In this document: positions 9,313 through 19,591 of the stretch, in pieces
How the letters are laid out: every line of letters starts with the position of its first letter
Position numbering within the stretch: position 1 is the first letter of the stretch
Assembly: GCA_965240325.2 (NCBI GenBank)
Contig: OZ251238.1
Coordinates: 186,001-250,000, forward strand
Direction: 5' to 3'
DNA: 64,000 bases
DNA from: Rebecca billardiae RCC1528
Lineage: Eukaryota; Haptophyta
Translations under genes and position numbers: made by a program
The notes under the pieces: model-generated
The model's input: only the letters and a program-made list of their open reading frames with translations
Told to the model about the DNA's origin: nothing
Databases searched by the model: none

Positions 9313-10550
9313 CACGGTAATAGTGGAGCTGACACGATGGCGGACGATGACGGCCATCATCGGGCGGCCGAGCATGGACCGAGTGTGCCCGCAATGGTGA
9401 TGATCGAGAGGGAGATTCTCGCGATGGTTCGGCGGCGAGGCCTGTCTAAGAGCTGCTGACCATCCGAAATCGCGCGCAAGTGCTATCCAGCGGACGTTTG
9501 GCGGACGAAGATGGCTGATGTCCGAGCGGTCGCAAAGCAGCTCGCGCTTGAACGCAAGATAGACATCTTGCAGCGTGGTGTCCCTGTGGCATGCTTGGAG
9601 CACATCCGTGGGCCTATTCGTCTGCGATTGGCGCACACGCCTGGCACTGGTGATGATGCGGCTTAGATCCCTGGTCCCTCTCCATCTAAGCACGCGGACC
9701 AACCATCCAGCCAAACGACCCCAGCACGTCGGCCTGTAACACGACGACTACACACACGACCCTTGCTACACGACCCTTGCTACACGGCGACTAGACGACT
9801 GACATCATCACGCGTGCGTACATGCCCACCGCAGTCGGGGCCGGGCGCTGCAGGAAGGCCGGGCGGACGGCGACGCGCCGGCCAGACGGCGATCCGCGGT
9901 GACTATATCGCGCTGGCTGTCTGGCGATCCGCGGTGACTATATCGCGCTACTCGAGGCCCGTGGGCGTGGCATCGTCAGTTCGTCTGTCGTCATCGCGTC
10001 GTCATTACTCATTAGTCATTAGCGGCCGGCGGCGCCGCGTCGTCCTATGCGCCAGTCCGGGGGCGCGCCGCTGGCCGGGCCGGGGTCCGAGCGCGGCGCG
10101 CCTCGGCCGGCTTCATCACTAGCCCTCAAGGCGGCCGTGGTTATCCATGCATGCTGCCATGCAGGCGCGGACGTTATTATTCGTCGCACTGCTACGTCGT
10201 ACGAGTTCGTAGTCCTAGTATACTGCTTAAGTGCTTATATATTATTATAATGTCCCCACGCAGTAGTCGATCATTAGCACTACCACCGGCACCGGCCGGG
10301 GCGGCATCCGACTCCGCATCGTCGTCAGCATTGTACTCCGGCCGAGTATCTGCGTACGGCGCATACCTGAATTAATATAATTATATATATATAATAATAA
10401 TAATAAGTCGATATAGATATAGCTAGTAGGTCGGCTGGCGCCGCCCTGCTAGCTCACGAATTCTGCTCTGAACTCATCCGGACTCGGACGAGGCTGGGCA
10501 GGCTGGCCGCCGAAGGCGGGAAGGAGGGCCGGGGCCGAGTGGATATGAGC
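9313..10550. other. Intergenic, downstream of the phosphodiesterase-like gene
   Basis: No gene supported. Contains short direct repeats (GGCGATCCGCGGTGACTATATCGCG twice, about 9889-9950, and ACACGACCCTTGCTAC twice at 9755-9785) and an AT-rich patch with ATAATAATAATAATAA at 10375-10425. The last 100 bp would hold the 3' UTR of the minus-strand gene. Confidence 0.45.
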
Positions 10551-12521
10551 TCAGATCGTCGACATCTGCGTCTGGCCGGGCACGGACAGCCCGGAGGAGC
10601 TGGCTTCGTGCTGGGCCTTGCTGTTGCTCTTCGCCCACTTGCTCGGGGAGCGCATCGCGGAGAGAATCCCGGGGGACTTGGCCGGCGAGTCGCTGACCCC
10701 ACGCGTGCCGAGCGAGGCCCGCCGTGGCACCGGGTGCTTGGAACTGTCCAGCACGTGCTCCCACCGCTCGATGTTGTGGTCGACGAGCGACAGCAGCGGC
10801 TGTGCCTCGCGCGCCATGTCGGCGAGCATCGCGTACACCGGGCGGGCACTCTCCCCTGCGCGAGACGGCGCGGCGGCGGCGGCGAGATGGCGCGCGGGGG
10901 TGCGTTGTGTGTCAGAGCGAGTGGGTGCGCGCGCGCGCGCGCCCTGCGCGCCCGCGCAGGCGGTGCCACGCGCTCACTCCCAAGGGTGATCTGGCACTTG
11001 ATGGCGTTGCGGTCCGCGTTGCGGTCGCAGAATGCCGAGACTTCCGCGCCGGGCAGCTTGCGCTCGTAGTCGCCCTGGCGGTGGTGCTCCTTCATCATCT
11101 TGCACGCCCAACGCTCGTTCACAGCCGGCGGCCGCGAGGCGGTCGCGAGCACGGCGGCCTTCAGGATCACCTGGCTGACGACGAGCGAGTGGCCGGCGAG
11201 CACGAGGTTCTCCACAGTCGCGATCGGTGCGTCGGGTTCGGAGGTCGCGATAGACATCGTGGGCTTCTTGCCCTGCGCGCGAGCGGCGTACGCGCGCGCA
11301 GCACCAGCGAGGGTGCGTCGCAACGGGCTGTCAGCCAGCTGGCCTGGCCGCGCGGCGCTGACATGCGTGCGCGCGGGCGCATGCGCGCACCCCAACGGCA
11401 GGCGCAGCCGCCGCCCTCGTGCCCCCGTCCGCGGCCTGGCCGACTGCCGCGCGCGCATTCTTGAGGACGTTTTCGTGCTGCGCCGGATCGGTCGCAACAA
11501 TGAGCTCGGTGATGCGCGCGCGGATCGAGTTGGCCACCTCGAGGCCGAGGCGCGTGAGCACGTTCGTGTCGGGCGACTCGAGCAGCTTGTTCGCCACGGA
11601 GGCTTGGTGCTTCTTGAGGGCGCCGTCAGCGCCGTGCTGGTCCACGATCGCGTGCTCGACCGCAACGACGTACTCGTTGGAGAAGCCGGGGTGGTCGACG
11701 TCGTGCACGAACGCGGCGAGCAGGATGGCAAGCCGATCGTGTGGCGGCAGGTGGTCCTTCACAGACGGCTGCTCGGTGATCATGAACGCGGCCTGCAGCG
11801 CGTCGACTGACTTCTGGAAGGACGAGAAAGGGTGCGGGTACATGAGCTCGCGCGTGCGCGAGATCAGCGCGATGAGCCGGCCGTCGTGCGCGTTCACGCC
11901 GTTCAGGATGCCCGAGCGGTCGAACATGCGGTGCACGACGACGCACAGCGTCTCGATCGTGAAAGCATGCGGGTAGAAGTGCCAGCGCGTGTAGACCCGA
12001 TCGTCTTTGACCGCCTTGCCCTCAAAGTCGTCGCCGCGGTAGTGGAACGCGTCGTCCTTGATGTGCGAGTAGCCGATCGCGAGCTGCGTGTCATTGGGCA
12101 CGTCGAGATCAACCTGCAGGTCTGTGACTAGCGTGCCGACAGAGCCTCGGTGGAAGAGGTTGGTGACCGACGAGGCGCGGCGCTTGTGCGCGCCGGGCGT
12201 CTGGGCAGGCGGCGTCGACATGGCCGGCGTGACCGGCGGCGATGGCACGTTTGTGCCATCACCACCACCGCCACCGCCGCGTGAGCCGCCGCCCGAGGTA
12301 TCGCCGGGCAGCGTGAGATCGCCCAGGCCGCCTGGCTTGCGCGCGCTGCTCTTGCGGGGGAGCCCCGAGCTGTTGCCCTGCCCATCCGAGCTGGGCCGGC
12401 CGGGCTGCGAGGATGCGCGCCCCTGCTCCGCCGCGTCGCCCGCGTCGTCTGCCTCCGGGTCGGGCGCGACCGTGGCGTTGGATTTGCCCGCGCGAGCGCG
12501 AGTGGGTGCAAAGCTGACCAT
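10551..12521 (-). CDS. PDE-like protein, probably catalytically inactive, 3 exons
   Basis: Exons 12521-11391, 11272-10978 and 10855-10551 (576 residues), with introns of 118 bp (GTGCGC..GCAG) and 122 bp (GTGAGC..GCAG), both keeping frame. ATG at 12521, TGA at 10551-10553. Residues 1-130 are Ser/Pro/Gly-rich. The HD-fold of class I cyclic nucleotide phosphodiesterases then follows with HDVDHPG at 273-279, LKKHQASVANKLL, IVATDPAQH and, in exon 2, the conserved KMMKEHHRQGDYE and FCDRNA blocks. Active PDEs break down cAMP or cGMP with two metals held by H, H, D, D. Here the HNxxH histidines align with Ser233 and Lys237, and the second metal aspartate (ADxSNP) aligns with Thr in LATASRP; only His273 and Asp274 remain. 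A pseudo-phosphodiesterase or altered-substrate protein is the likely reading. Exon 1/2 donor chosen by consensus; an alternative at 11444 is weaker. Confidence 0.7.
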
Positions 12522-12951
12522 GGTGGGACTTCGGGACCTCTGCCGCCGGCCAGCTTAAGCCAGTCGCGCCGAGCTGTGAGCTACGGCGCACTCCGTCGCG
12601 TGCGAGCGCGAAGCGACGGGCAGCTGCTTGATCTGCTGCGTAGGCCCCGCTCCCACCTGACACGGCGCGACACCGCGCGCGCCTGGTGCGGCCGGTCGTC
12701 AGCACACCCTCGTCAAGCGGCGGGGCTTTCGACGACCCCACAAGCTTGGGGAACAGACACGCCTGGCCCTCGGCGGCGGCTGCACCCCTTTAATGAGAGT
12801 CCGCAATACTCCGGCATACACGGTTCGTATGACGAATCCGTAACGACTATTTATAGCCTGATTGCGCCACCTCTATCAGTGCCGGGTAGCTCTGGTAGTA
12901 TTTCCGCTGCATCAGCGCCTGCAGACTGCACGCGTATGGCGGGGGTATTTT
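12522..12951. promoter_or_regulatory. Upstream region of the PDE-like gene, no defined motif
   Basis: About 430 bp upstream of the minus-strand ATG at 12521. It would contain the promoter and leader. No TATA or other element can be assigned with confidence. Confidence 0.25.
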
Positions 12952-13676
12952 GTACGTCGCTACATGTGGCTGAGTCAGTTTAAATTCCCCTTCGGCGAAG
13001 GGAAACTTTTTCCGCGCAAAGCCCGGTCAAAGAAAGTCGAAACCCGCTGACTCACCCGCAAGCTCAGAGTGGGCCGCCCGTGCGGTTGCCAGCATGCCTG
13101 CGGTCGGCCGTCCTGGGCGAGCCGCAGTGATCGGAGCCAACTGGATGGGCTCGGTCACAGCCGAGTCAGCAGGGAGGTGATCGTAGCGAGCAGCACCGCC
13201 GACATGCGGCATGTTCAAGGACGAGGTGCTGAGTCATGCAGCAGCTCGGCTCGCGGCACGGAGCGGCTCACGTCGGATGGCGGCGTGGAGTGATGCCGGC
13301 CTCGACAAGCGTCAGACACGCTGCCTACAGGCCTGACAGGATGCACTGAGCAAGCTGCGCCAGTGGGTGCGGCAGCGACATGCGTCTCTAGCTGCGCCGT
13401 GACCTCTTGACGCGCTGGCCGCCGCCCGGCGCCCAGCGCGCGCGCTGCCGCGCGCCGCGCGGCCTCAGGCTGGAGCCGTCTCGCGATCCAATCTGACTCA
13501 CACTTCTCAGAAATTCAAAAAAATGGACTTTCTCGCCCAATTTTGGTCCTTCGTCGACGTTCTTGGGCTCTACGTGCTCCTCTCGACGAGGCGCTTCGGG
13601 TAGGCTAGCTAACTCGGATCGCGACCCCTGCACTAAAAAGGGGATTTTAAACTGACTCAGCCACACATGATCGTAC
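12952..13676. mobile_element. Terminal-inverted-repeat element (~725 bp), non-autonomous
   Basis: Left end 12952-12992 reads GTACG..CATGTGGCTGAGTCAG, then TTTAAATTCCCC. The right end (13637-13676) is its reverse complement with small indels (CATGTGTGGCTGAGTCAG, TTTAAAATCCCC). The interior has no credible protein and includes an AT-rich stretch at 13500-13560. Inverted ends over a short non-coding interior are typical of non-autonomous DNA transposons. No target duplication was found, and a chance pair of dispersed repeats in inverse orientation is the alternative. Confidence 0.5.
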
Positions 13677-13730
13677 TTTAAATTCCCCTTTATAACGGGC
13701 TCCGGGTGATCAGACTGGCGGCCGAAGCCT
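13676..13730 (+). repeat. Dispersed repeat family B, copy 1
   Basis: The segment with TAAATTCCCCTTTATAACGG, CTCCGGGTGATCAGACTGG and CGGCCGAAGCC is nearly identical to the reverse complement of 63859-63917. It abuts the right end of the 725-bp element and shares the TTTAAATTCCCCTTT motif with its ends. Confidence 0.7.
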
Positions 13731-16554
13731 CCAGCCCTACCCTGGCCAGCCCCCAACCAACCACCACCCTCACCCAACCTCAAACCACTGACCGATACAC
13801 CAAGTGTACTGGTACCGTACTACTGTGCGCCTGGGTCGGGGGTCCATGATGATCATCCGCCAGCGCATCAGTTCAAGGGACGTGTAACCGTCGTTCGTTC
13901 GCGAAGTCGATCCCTCCTCGCTCCCGCGCAACGGACAGTGACTGAGTGAGACTGGCATCGGCAGAATGGCATGCACTCATGTAATCTGATCAGCTCCTGG
14001 CTGTACAGTAACAGGCGTGATTGCCGACTGATATGCATGCGAGTAATTGCAGCGAGACGTGCCATATTGCGTGCTTAATCAGTAGTAGTCTTATAGTAGC
14101 CTGGACTCATAATTAGTCGTAGTAGTTAGCAGGCGTCATAGACACTACGGGTGCGGTACTGTACCGCAGTACATACTAACATAGCTGCCCAAGCGTGCCG
14201 CGGGCGGCTAGTGGCGCGCTTCGACAGCCGCCGGTCGGAATCACCGCCGGCACTAACTACGACTACACAACAATAACCGTGTCGTAGTTATCTATAGTGA
14301 ATCGATGATCGCGTATCATCGGCGGACGATCTCATCCGCCTGACTCATCGCCATCCGGCCGCTACTATAACTACTCGGTACTATACGTGGTAACTACTCA
14401 CTGACGACGCAATGGCTAGTCTAGCTGGGCGCTGCATAGTCAGTACCTCCGTGAGTGCCGAGAGTGCCCAGTGCCTCGGGCGGCCTGCCGTCTGCCGACT
14501 ACTTGCCAGCACTTGCCACTTGGCGCGGTCTGAGTAGTGAGTCAGTCGCTGCCTGTAATCAGGTGTGACTGTGAGGCGCCGCCCGCGGCCTCGTATCGTC
14601 TCCACGGATAGATATCGCCAACCGCGGCACCGCCCGACATCGTCGTCAGGCCGACGTCAGTGCAGCCGGCTGCGGCAGAAACTGACGAAGATCGAGCCGG
14701 ACCTGGTGCTGACCTGTGCTCGCTCGGTCATACCTCCGCCAGCCCTCCACGTGCTGCAGACCTCCCTCCAGCCGGCCCTCGGCCCATCCTCAAAAAAATA
14801 GCGCAGGCGAAATCGCCCCAAACAAAGGCGGCCAGGCCCTCAGACAGGTTGCACGGAAAAATGACCGCCCGCGACTGACAGATGTTACATTCCCAGTGGA
14901 CGCGACCTGTCCACCCGTCTTTCGGTACATGGCGCCGTCGCCGTGCGCCCGGAAGCGGCGCGCGCTCTCGCGCGCTGCACGATGCCCGCTGTTGCGGGTG
15001 CAGCGCGCCACTCCGCGCCTCGATCGGCCTCTTCCTGCTTGAGTAGCATGTACCGAAAGTCAACCACCCTTGAGCTCCAATCGCGACATCGCGCAGCCGC
15101 GCGGCACGTTCGCGCGGCATCTGAGTCACAGAGGGCAGCAGAGCAGGCCGTCTCAGCCTGGAAGAGTCCCAGGCCCGGTGTGAAGAGACGTAGCAATGCA
15201 AGGTGGATACGTGCCGTGCACGTCGCAGTCTGGCTGCACACGACGTTCGCAGCCTACGACTCGCGCGTGCGTGCTTGCGCTCGGCCACGTCCATTCATCA
15301 GCCGTGCGTGTATTGGATGGAGCGCGCGCGCGACTGGTCTTGCACATCACGTCGCGCAGCAACAGTCGCGGGAAGAGACACGCGACACTCATAGTATGCG
15401 ACAACTTTGCAATGTTCATCCAGCGCGTGTTGGTGAGGTTCGAAAAGCTGGCGGCGGCTACCTCTCAACCGCTCGGTTGCACTTGATGGTGCATGCGCGC
15501 CGGCCGGAGCGCTGAAGTGTCAGAGTCGTGGCATGCTCGAGGCTCTTGGATGAGGAGACGGCCGCTACGCAGTCTATCTATGTCGTCAGCATGAAGAACG
15601 GCATCCACGCACGACGCCTCGCGAACGCACACCTGCTTCCGCGCTGTGACACGCATCGACAAGAACCGCTCAGCAGGCTGACGAGGCACCACGCCTCACT
15701 CACGCCCAAGAACAGCAGGGCGAGTGCTAAGAAGCGGGCGAAGGAAGCTGTCGCTCGCTGCGGCAAGGACGCTCTCACTGTATGAATGTCATTGAGCCCT
15801 ACATAGCCTTCTTTGTCTCGCGTGAGCTCAGCATCAAGGGTGAGGCGCGAGGTGTTGCGCAGACGGTCGCACAGGCTCACGTAGACAGCTCGATGGTGAT
15901 GATCGAGAGCTTCTATCAAGTGTTCAGATGCAGAGCGCGTGCGTACACCGAGCAGGAGCTGACGACCTACATGGTATCTATGCCACGCGTGGATCTCCCC
16001 GCCGGCCCACAAGTCGCTGACGACTTATTGTCGAACTCGAATGCTCGCGCGCGGCATTGCGGGCGAAGGCTGCACTCGGGCGACGAGCTCGGTCCGATCA
16101 TGACGGTTTGCCATACTGCGCGTGGTGACGGGCGTTGGGCTCGAGACGGATGGCGCGGGCGGTGTGACGCAGATAGAGCTGGGCGTGTGCGCTCGCTCCG
16201 AGACGCGTCGAAGGGAGGACTGTCTCCAGCTGCCTGATGATCCTGGACGAGAGGGTGATGCTGCCGTGGCTGTTTGCCGTCTCACGCGACGTGTGATGGG
16301 ATGATGACAGTCACTGCCGACGGCGAGGGGGTCCCGGCTGTGCTAGCTCAAGGGATGTAGCGCACGCGGACAAGTCCTGACGACACGCGCATTCAGCTAG
16401 TCATGATGCGGGGCTGCATCGACACGCGAGGCGCGCGCCACCCACGAGCGGCGAGTGGGCGGGCGCCATCCTTCAGAGGCGCCGTCTCTCAGAAATGTAA
16501 CACCAAGGACAGTTTCCTGTGCAACCTGTCCTCAAAGATCCGGTCACGGTGCTC
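13731..16554. other. Long intergenic stretch, no gene supported
   Basis: About 2.8 kb of moderate-GC DNA. Frames such as 14943-15515 (+) and 15578-16012 (-) lack domains and compete with each other, so none is called. The motif ATGGTGATGATCGAGAG at 15893 also occurs at 9395, a possible trace of another repeat. No RNA gene recognised. Confidence 0.45.
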
Positions 16555-16557
16555 GGT

Positions 16558-16645
16558 AATCGTACCGGTGCACCGGCGCCGCAGGCGCCGGTGTACCGGT
16601 ACACCGGTGCGCGCACCGCGGGGGGGTCCGGGGGGGTGTCCCCCC
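16558..16645. repeat. ACCGGT-rich palindromic block 1
   Basis: Dense short palindromes (ACCGGT, GGCGCC, GTACCGGTAC) are followed by a G-run/C-run hairpin (GGGGGGTGTCCCCCC) near 16630-16650. The block shares CACCGGTGCGCGC with the block at 16876. Strong secondary structure is expected; function unknown. Confidence 0.55.
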
Positions 16646-16869
16646 CGGGGCCCCGCCAGCCCGAGGCGAAGAAAATTTTTGGGCCTATTTACTGATAGAA
16701 ACAGCCCAATTATTGGACGAAATCGGCGGCGTAATTCCGCGCCTCCCCTGATGATGATCGAGTGCCAGCCAGCAGTGGTCCTCCGACCTCGGACACTGAC
16801 AAGTGACAGCTCCGCGTACTCCGTACTCGCGGGTGCTGTGGTCCGGGCGCACACGACCCCTCCCGGACT

Positions 16870-16962
16870 CTCACCGGTGCGCGCGGCAGTTTGTGGCGGT
16901 GCATACCGGTACGCACCGGTACGCACCGGTACGGTATTTACCGGTGTCCGGTGTACCGTCTT
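16870..16962. repeat. ACCGGT-rich palindromic block 2
   Basis: Tandem decamer CACCGGTACG (three copies around 16903-16930) flanked by further ACCGGT and CCGGTGT motifs. It pairs with the similar block about 310 bp to the left; the DNA between them is ordinary and non-coding. Confidence 0.6.
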
Positions 16963-17522
16963 GGAGCCCTGAAGGCGGCCCGCCAGGAAACATGGCTCTA
17001 CTACCAGTACCTGCCGGACGGCTGGAGGCTGCGGCGAGATCGAGATCCAGTGAATCCACTGATGAAGAGTGGTGCGATAAACACCGAAGGCTGGTGGCAG
17101 CTTACTAATCAGAAGATGGCTCAAACAACCAGAGGTCACAGCACACCATGCATCGTGCCCGGACCGTGCGCGGTCCGGCAGTGCACAGACTCACAGTGGA
17201 CCGGATGTTCTTCCGGGTGAGGCGGCACTCGCCGCCGCAAGGGAAAGCGCATCAGCAGGCGGCTCCGAGTCGCAGCTGCATCGCGTGCCGACGCGGCTGC
17301 TGCCGACAGCGCAGCGCCGGTCGGCAGGATGAATGCGGGCGGAGGGGCCGTCCGTTCCTGGCAATGCCTCATCCCTCTAATCCCATGCAAGCCTCCGCTT
17401 AAGGCGGCAGGCAAGGCATAGGGTCTGCTCATCTCTATTCCATATGCTGATCATCAGCAGTTGGATAAGTGATATGGTTGATTGGCTGACAGCCACGTCA
17501 GCGGCGCCGTTGAGGCCCATTT
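16963..17522. other. Intergenic, upstream of the thioredoxin gene
   Basis: No gene seen. An inverted CCAAT motif (ATTGG at 17481) and an ACGTCA motif (17495-17500) lie about 100 bp before the thioredoxin ATG and could be promoter elements; this is only a suggestion. Confidence 0.35.
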
Positions 17523-17575
17523 GAGATGGGCAGCGCAGCTGACTCAGTCAGGGGACCTGGTTGACCCAGATGCCT
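17523..17575 (+). repeat. Dispersed repeat family C, adjacent to the TXNDC17-like gene
   Basis: Matches 8544-8594 with about 80 percent identity (GATGGGC, AGCTGACTCAG, TGACCCA-ATGCC). It ends 18 bp before the ATG of the thioredoxin gene, so it would form its leader or core promoter. Confidence 0.5.
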
Positions 17576-17593
17576 GATTAGTGAAGCTCCACG

Positions 17594-17995
17594 ATGCCCG
17601 TCCAGCAGGTGTTCGACGTGCCCGCGACGTCAGCGTTCGACTCGACGTTGAGCGAGGCGCTCGCGCGTGCGCAGGCGAGTAACGCGACGACAGTCGTCCT
17701 CGTCACGTCCGACTCGCCCAACGGTGCCCCGTGGTGCCCGGATTGCCGCCATGCAGATCCCGTGGTGGACGCTGTGCTCGCGGCGCATCCCGGACCAATC
17801 GTGCTCGTGCGTGCCGAGTGCAAGCGCAGCGAGTACGCCGGGAACGCGTCGTATGCCTATCGGAAGCACGCACAGCTGCGCCTGACGGCGATACCCACAC
17901 TGTACAAGTGGACCGCCAAAGGGCCATCGAACAAGCTCGTCGAGGGCCAGTGCGCCAACAAGCAGCTCGTTGCCCTGCTGCTCAATGAGGGCTGA
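17594..17995 (+). CDS. TXNDC17: Thioredoxin domain-containing protein 17 (TRP14) family
   Basis: Single-exon ORF of 133 residues, close to the usual ~123 of the family; ATG at 17594, TGA at 17993-17995. The diagnostic active site WCPDC occupies residues 47-51 (Cys48 and Cys51), preceded by the beta-strand TTVVLVTSD and the SPNGAPW loop. The cis-proline segment LTAIPTLYKW and the ending KLVEGQCANKQLVALL match TXNDC17 proteins closely. In known organisms this cytosolic disulfide reductase uses electrons from thioredoxin reductase and reduces small disulfides such as cystine and selected proteins, but not classical thioredoxin substrates. No signal or transit peptide is visible, so cytosolic location is expected. 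It stands alone between repeat-rich spacers. Confidence 0.92.
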   Translation: MPVQQVFDVPATSAFDSTLSEALARAQASNATTVVLVTSDSPNGAPWCPDCRHADPVVDAVLAAHPGPIVLVRAECKRSEYAGNASYAYRKHAQLRLTAIPTLYKWTAKGPSNKLVEGQCANKQLVALLLNEG

Positions 17996-18409
17996 TGCAG
18001 AGGAACGGCGGGCTGGACAGCGACCGGGGTCAGCTGACGCTGATGGACGTCAAACGGGTGCATGGATATGCGTCACGACCGACTGAGTGACTCCGCAAGC
18101 ACGACCGGCCGTCGCTGGCCGATCGGACGGCGCCCGCAGCCCGCTGCCACTCCCGCGCCATCCGACGGCGGGCCGCGCAGCGCCGCAGCGGAGCAGCGCA
18201 CGCGGCGCACGGCGCGCATAACGCCGCCTATAGTTATATATCATCGGGCCGCGGACGGCGGAACAGCCTCAACAGGCTCACGACTGTGTGTGTGTGTGTG
18301 TGTATATATGTATAGCATCAGTAGCCGCATCCGCTTCAACGCCCAGAGCGCACTAGTCGGCGCGCCCAGAGCGCACTACTCACTAGGCGGCGCGCTCACT
18401 CTCCAAGCG
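17996..18409. other. Intergenic with a (TG)n microsatellite
   Basis: A short (TG)9 followed by TATATATG lies at 18285-18310. The 15-mer GCCCAGAGCGCACTA occurs twice (18341 and 18363 region) at the edge of the truncated glycosyltransferase tail, suggesting a rearrangement junction. No gene. Confidence 0.5.
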
Positions 18410-19591
18410 TCACGCGACACGCCCTGCTCCTTGCCGAGCAGCGCGCGCAGCGCACGCTTCTCCTGCTCGGCGTCGCACAGCGGCTGCTCCCGCGGCACGT
18501 TCGAGGTCTCGAGCGGCCGGCATAGCGCTGCGCTCAGCTCCGCGGGCTGGTAGCCGCAGTCCCACGCCGCCTGGTCGCCGTCCACGTCGCCGCCCTTCGG
18601 GCCGAACGCCAGCACGAAGCGCGCCACGAGCTCCGCGTGCGCGCTGCGATCAGCCGCGTCCCGCCCCTCGGGGCGCTCGGCGCCATCTGCCCCGGGCGGC
18701 AGCGGCGTGCGCGCACCGAGCTCGTGCACCAGCCCTGCCAGCGCTCCAGCTCGTGCAACAGCCCTACCAGCGTTCCAGCACCGCCGAGTGCTGAAACGGC
18801 CGGTGGCTGCAGGGGAAGCCTGCGCGCGCGCGCTTGTCGCCCTGCACCTCCACCGCGCCCTCGAAGTGGTTGCAGAAGTAGCGAGCCTTGGTGAGGACGA
18901 AGCGGTGCGAACCGTACTGCCGACCAATTGCGTCCGCGCGAGCCATCTGCCGCACGAGGACGCCCTGCACGGGCTGGGCCGCGAGGACGGCCGGCGCCAT
19001 CGCCTGCGCGCAGTGCGGCCGCGCGTGGTGCGCGACCGCCCAGCCGAACTGCATCGAGGCGAGCCTGCGCTGCTCCTGCACCGGCCGCCCCGCGCGCACG
19101 GCGTCCACGTGCTCCTGGATCGTCGGCCGCGAGAGCACGAGGAACTCGTTCGAGTTGATGGTCAGCACCCAGTCGCGCGCGCTGCGCGTGTACACGTGCT
19201 GGGTGAACGCCCGGTCCTGCAGCAACGCGTCGCCCTTGTCCTCCGGCGCGGCGAGGAGAAGCAGCTTGCCCGATGGGTGCGGCGCGTGCGTGTTGTTCAT
19301 CGCCGCATCCGACTGGATCGCCACGACGCGGTCGAAGCCGAGGCCGACGCACCAGTCGACAAAATGGGGCAGGATGGCGAGTCAAAGTGCAGCCGCGTCA
19401 GGACCGTGAAGCGCTCGCGTTGCTCCGGCTGCGGCGGTGGCGCCGCTGCCCCCGGCTGCTCGGAGCCGAGCGCGCCGAGAACGAGCACGGCCACCAGCGT
19501 GAAGGTCGCCGCGCTCGACCAGGAGCGCACACGGCCTCTTGTACGTGCGAGGCTCCCGACGCATGCGCTGCGCCTTGCGAGCAGCAGCCAT
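18410..19591 (-). pseudogene. Frame-broken glycosyltransferase-like gene (type II membrane architecture)
   Basis: Homology-like segments follow each other but change frame at least three times with no room for introns. ATG at 19591 starts a basic tail (MAAARKAQRMRREP). The frame shifts before a signal-anchor helix (SSAATFTLVAVLVLG). It shifts again between RFTVLTRLHFD and ILPHFVDWCVGLGFDRVVA, the usual start of GT-92/Glyco_tranf_2_4-type domains. The core includes DWVLTINSNEFLVL, where these enzymes normally have a DxDEF-like metal site, and ends near VLERW at 18764. The tail (AAWDCGYQPAEL...) lies in yet another frame and stops being similar to the left-edge copy at about 18420. A direct repeat (GCTCGTGCA/ACAGCCCT) at 18720-18775 sits at the last frame change. 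A Golgi sugar transferase is inferred for the ancestor. Sequencing indels are the alternative to decay. Confidence 0.5.

Noticed and set aside
15578-16012. 144-codon minus-strand frame and overlapping plus-strand frames
   Set aside because: No recognisable motif, mutually overlapping on both strands, no convincing start context.
16489-17139. 216-codon minus-strand frame across the ACCGGT blocks
   Set aside because: Much of it is the translated palindromic repeat; no domain.
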